Assembly: GCA_026874595.1 (NCBI GenBank)
Contig: CM049307.1
Span: 64,410,870 to 64,474,869, forward strand
Direction of reading: 5' to 3'
DNA length: 64,000 nt
From: Sipunculus nudus
Lineage: Eukaryota; Annelida; Sipuncula; Golfingiida; Sipunculidae
Of the stretch, positions 62,281 through 64,000 are shown one piece after another. Position 1 is the first letter of the stretch; the number at the start of each line of letters is the position of its first letter. The notes beneath the pieces were generated by a model. That model was not told where the DNA came from. It made no database searches and saw only the letters and a list, made by a program, of their open reading frames with translations. The position numbers and the translations under genes were made by a program.

Positions 62281-62795
62281 GACACAATGAATGAGTTTAT
62301 TTATTATAGTGTCATGTACAATAATACATGAAAAATATAATAAATGTCTGCTTATAGTACCCAACCCTCGCAGGGGTTTATATGACACTCAATTCTCTAG
62401 TCGATAATGGTGGTACAGGCGTACAAACAGTTCTTTCTTATCTCCGTTGCTTTGGCTACAAAGTCACTGATTTCTTTAACACAGTTTTGAAGCAGGTATA
62501 TAAATTGACTTTTAGGAGATAATCCTAACAACTCGGTTTCACTGTTATGAATAGATTTGTAAAGTTCCTCTCTTATTTCCTCATATTTTGGACATGAGCA
62601 TATGAAATGGATTTCATCTTCAATTGAATTGTCCTCACACGTGCATATTCTTTCCTCGGGTTTTAATTTTCTAAATTTACCTGTGATTGCGTCTCGAATA
62701 TTTTTAAACCTCCCGGGTGACACAACACCTGTTAGTTCATCACTTGTCTTCCAAGTGGCAGCATTATCTTTACCCCATTTGTGACATGATGTAGA
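62281..62795 (-). pseudogene. Non-LTR retrotransposon (LINE) 3'-end remnant, antisense in NF-kB intron
   Basis: On the minus strand a frame open from about 62795 down to the stop at 62397 reads SCHKWGKDNAATWKTSDELT and on to a Cys/His cluster, CTCEDNSIEDEIHFICSC, then PKYEEIREELY. This C-x-C...H-x4-C arrangement followed by P-x-Y is typical of the extreme C-terminus of LINE ORF2 proteins. After the stop comes a short 3' UTR with a tail of TAATAAATAAA character near 62300. Only the 3' end is present, as in 5'-truncated LINE insertions. No reverse transcriptase motifs are seen. The clade is not assigned. Confidence 0.7.
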
Positions 62796-62817
62796 TAAAT
62801 AACATCACATGCAGATT

Positions 62818-63613
62818 AAAGGCAGGGTTTTCATTTTTGTGTATACTGGTATATAGTATATTGTAGCCAGCAGTATCATCACATGCAGACTAAAGGGGCC
62901 CAATCACCTATAAAGCAAGATGAGTTAACATGAAAAATAGCTTCTTCCCTTTAAAATAAATCTGTACCTGCCTAAATATTGCCTTGAAACCATTTGCTTA
63001 CTCCTGTACACAAGTATTAAAAAGAGTGAACCAGGCACTGTCACAGGTGTAAACATAAACAGTGCGTCAGGCCGCATGCTGCCCGGAGCCACAACATGTG
63101 CCAATCAGGAGATGCTCTGACTGACTTGACTCAGAAATGTAATACATGTTCCCACTGGCTGAAACACAGCGTGTTGCCCCTCTTAATCAGACCTCCGGTC
63201 ATGCAGCCTGGTTATGGTAAACAGACTGTGTTTACCAACACGCAGGGTTATAACATGGTGTTAAACTGTCATATGCAGGGAAATATACTGTGTGCTTGAA
63301 TAGTTTTGCTGGGAAACTTTTGTATAAAGGAAAATTGAACTGATATGTGAAATAAAAGGAATAATGTTGCTCCTGATTATGTCCCTTTAAAGTCAGTGTT
63401 TTCATTTTGTGTATACTGGTATATAATAATATATTGTAGCCAGCAGTATCATCACATGCAGATTAAAGTCAGTATTTTCCTTTTTTATATACTGATATAT
63501 AATATATTGTAGCCAGCAGTACCATCACATACAGATTAAAGTCAGCTTTTTCATTTTTGTGTATCTGGTATATAATAATATATTGTAACCAGCAGTGTCA
63601 TCACATGCAGGTT
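62818..63613. repeat. 75-bp tandem repeat split by a MITE-like insertion
   Basis: Units with AAAG(T/G)CAG, TTTTCATTTT, GTATACTGGTATATA, TTGTAGCCAGCAGTATCATC and ACATGCAGATT occur at 62818, 63389, 63465 and 63538, the last three in tandem with 73-76 bp spacing. The first is separated from the others by 62892-63388. Confidence 0.8.
62892..63388. mobile_element. MITE-like insertion carrying one 33-bp minisatellite monomer
   Basis: The left end AAAGGGGCCCAATCACC and the reverse complement of the right end AAAGGGACATAATC are imperfect inverted termini; TTAA-like bases flank. The interior shares AAACCATTTGCTTACTCCTG and TTTTGTAT-type flanks with 53955-55440. It contains a single monomer-like stretch at about 63187-63225 (CAGACCTCCGGTCATGCAG, then CCTGGTTATGGTAAACAGAC). 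It is probably a relative of the element in which the 33-bp array expanded. Confidence 0.55.
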
Positions 63614-63631
63614 AAAGTCAGTATTTTCTTT

Positions 63632-64000
63632 TTTAGCCCTCAGGGCTATTGTCGTCACCCAAGCTGTCTGTCCGTCCGTCCGTCCAACGTCCGTTAACTT
63701 TTACCTTGTGAGCGTGATATCTTGAAAAGGATTCACCGTCAGAATTTTATTTCCTCGTAAAGATGTATATCGACAAAATCTCAGTCAAGTTCGAAGATGG
63801 GTGACCTTGACCTATTTTTCTACATTTCAGAGCTGATTATAGAAAAACACTTAGATGCTTATTACTCAGGAACCATTTGGTGGATTTTCACAAAACTTAC
63901 TATGATTATTGGGACTGACAGTCTGTACCTGCTTCACAAGTCTGGTGGCACCACCTACAATTTCTGATTTTTAATGAATTTTTATCAGATTTTTCAACTT
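63632..64000. repeat. Dispersed repeat start (CTCAGGGCTATTGTCGTCACC)
   Basis: GTCCGTCCGTCCGTCCAACG, GGTGACCTTGACCTATTTTTC and similar phrases match the style of the dispersed repeats at 13531 and 40475. It runs off the window edge and presumably lies in an NF-kB intron. No coding exon is seen. Confidence 0.45.

Noticed and set aside
62109-64000. A fifth NF-kB exon within the window
   Set aside because: I looked for the next Rel-domain block (the MDLSxVRLxF-type segment) in all plus frames and did not find it; this stretch holds only repeats and a LINE remnant.

Overview
The window is eukaryotic: AT-rich, gene-sparse DNA with spliced coding sequence, long microsatellites, minisatellites and many short transposable-element remnants. 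The two recognisable genes and the style of the dispersed repeats suggest a marine invertebrate, most likely a mollusc. That placement is an inference from protein similarity and repeat style; no species-diagnostic sequence was seen. There are no operons, CRISPR arrays, rRNA genes or canonical tRNA genes.

Two protein-coding genes are convincing. (1) A single-exon Tob-type BTG/TOB antiproliferative gene lies on the minus strand at 3337-4395, with a candidate TATA box at 4653-4658. (2) The 5' part of a class I NF-kB gene (p105/p100/Relish type) lies on the plus strand. Four coding exons at 58403-58514, 59330-59469, 61135-61286 and 61972-62108 join in frame and encode about 180 residues, including the N-terminal half of the Rel homology domain. 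The gene runs off the right edge. No functional link between the two genes can be read from the sequence.

The intervening ~54 kb is intergenic or intronic and shows no supportable coding exon. It holds: a 195-bp hAT-like MITE (399-593); three copies of a TIR-bounded element packed with TTGGT/ACCAA dyads and carrying an internal tRNA-like Pol III promoter (20445-22514, 24801-25851, 39493-40474), the first split by a 1,006-bp TIR element with a 7-bp target duplication; a broken mariner-type transposase (27661-28050); a ~225-bp four-copy tandem array (34795-35700); two nested hAT-like elements (46205-47816 holding 46676-47544, the inner one with a perfect 8-bp duplication); and a second dyad-rich repeat (49690-51530). 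Upstream of the NF-kB exons are a 33-bp minisatellite (54094-55327) and a 72-bp minisatellite (56250-57113). Both create long open frames that are probably not genes.

The NF-kB introns are unusual. Intron 3 of this model ends in a 38-bp tandem array in which nearly every unit carries an acceptor-like CTAATTTTAG, and the last unit supplies the real splice acceptor. The previous intron carries a perfect AGGTCA-n3-TGACCT palindrome 49 bp before a Rel exon; the same palindrome recurs in related dispersed repeats across the window. Distal intronic sequence holds an antisense LINE remnant and a split 75-bp tandem repeat.
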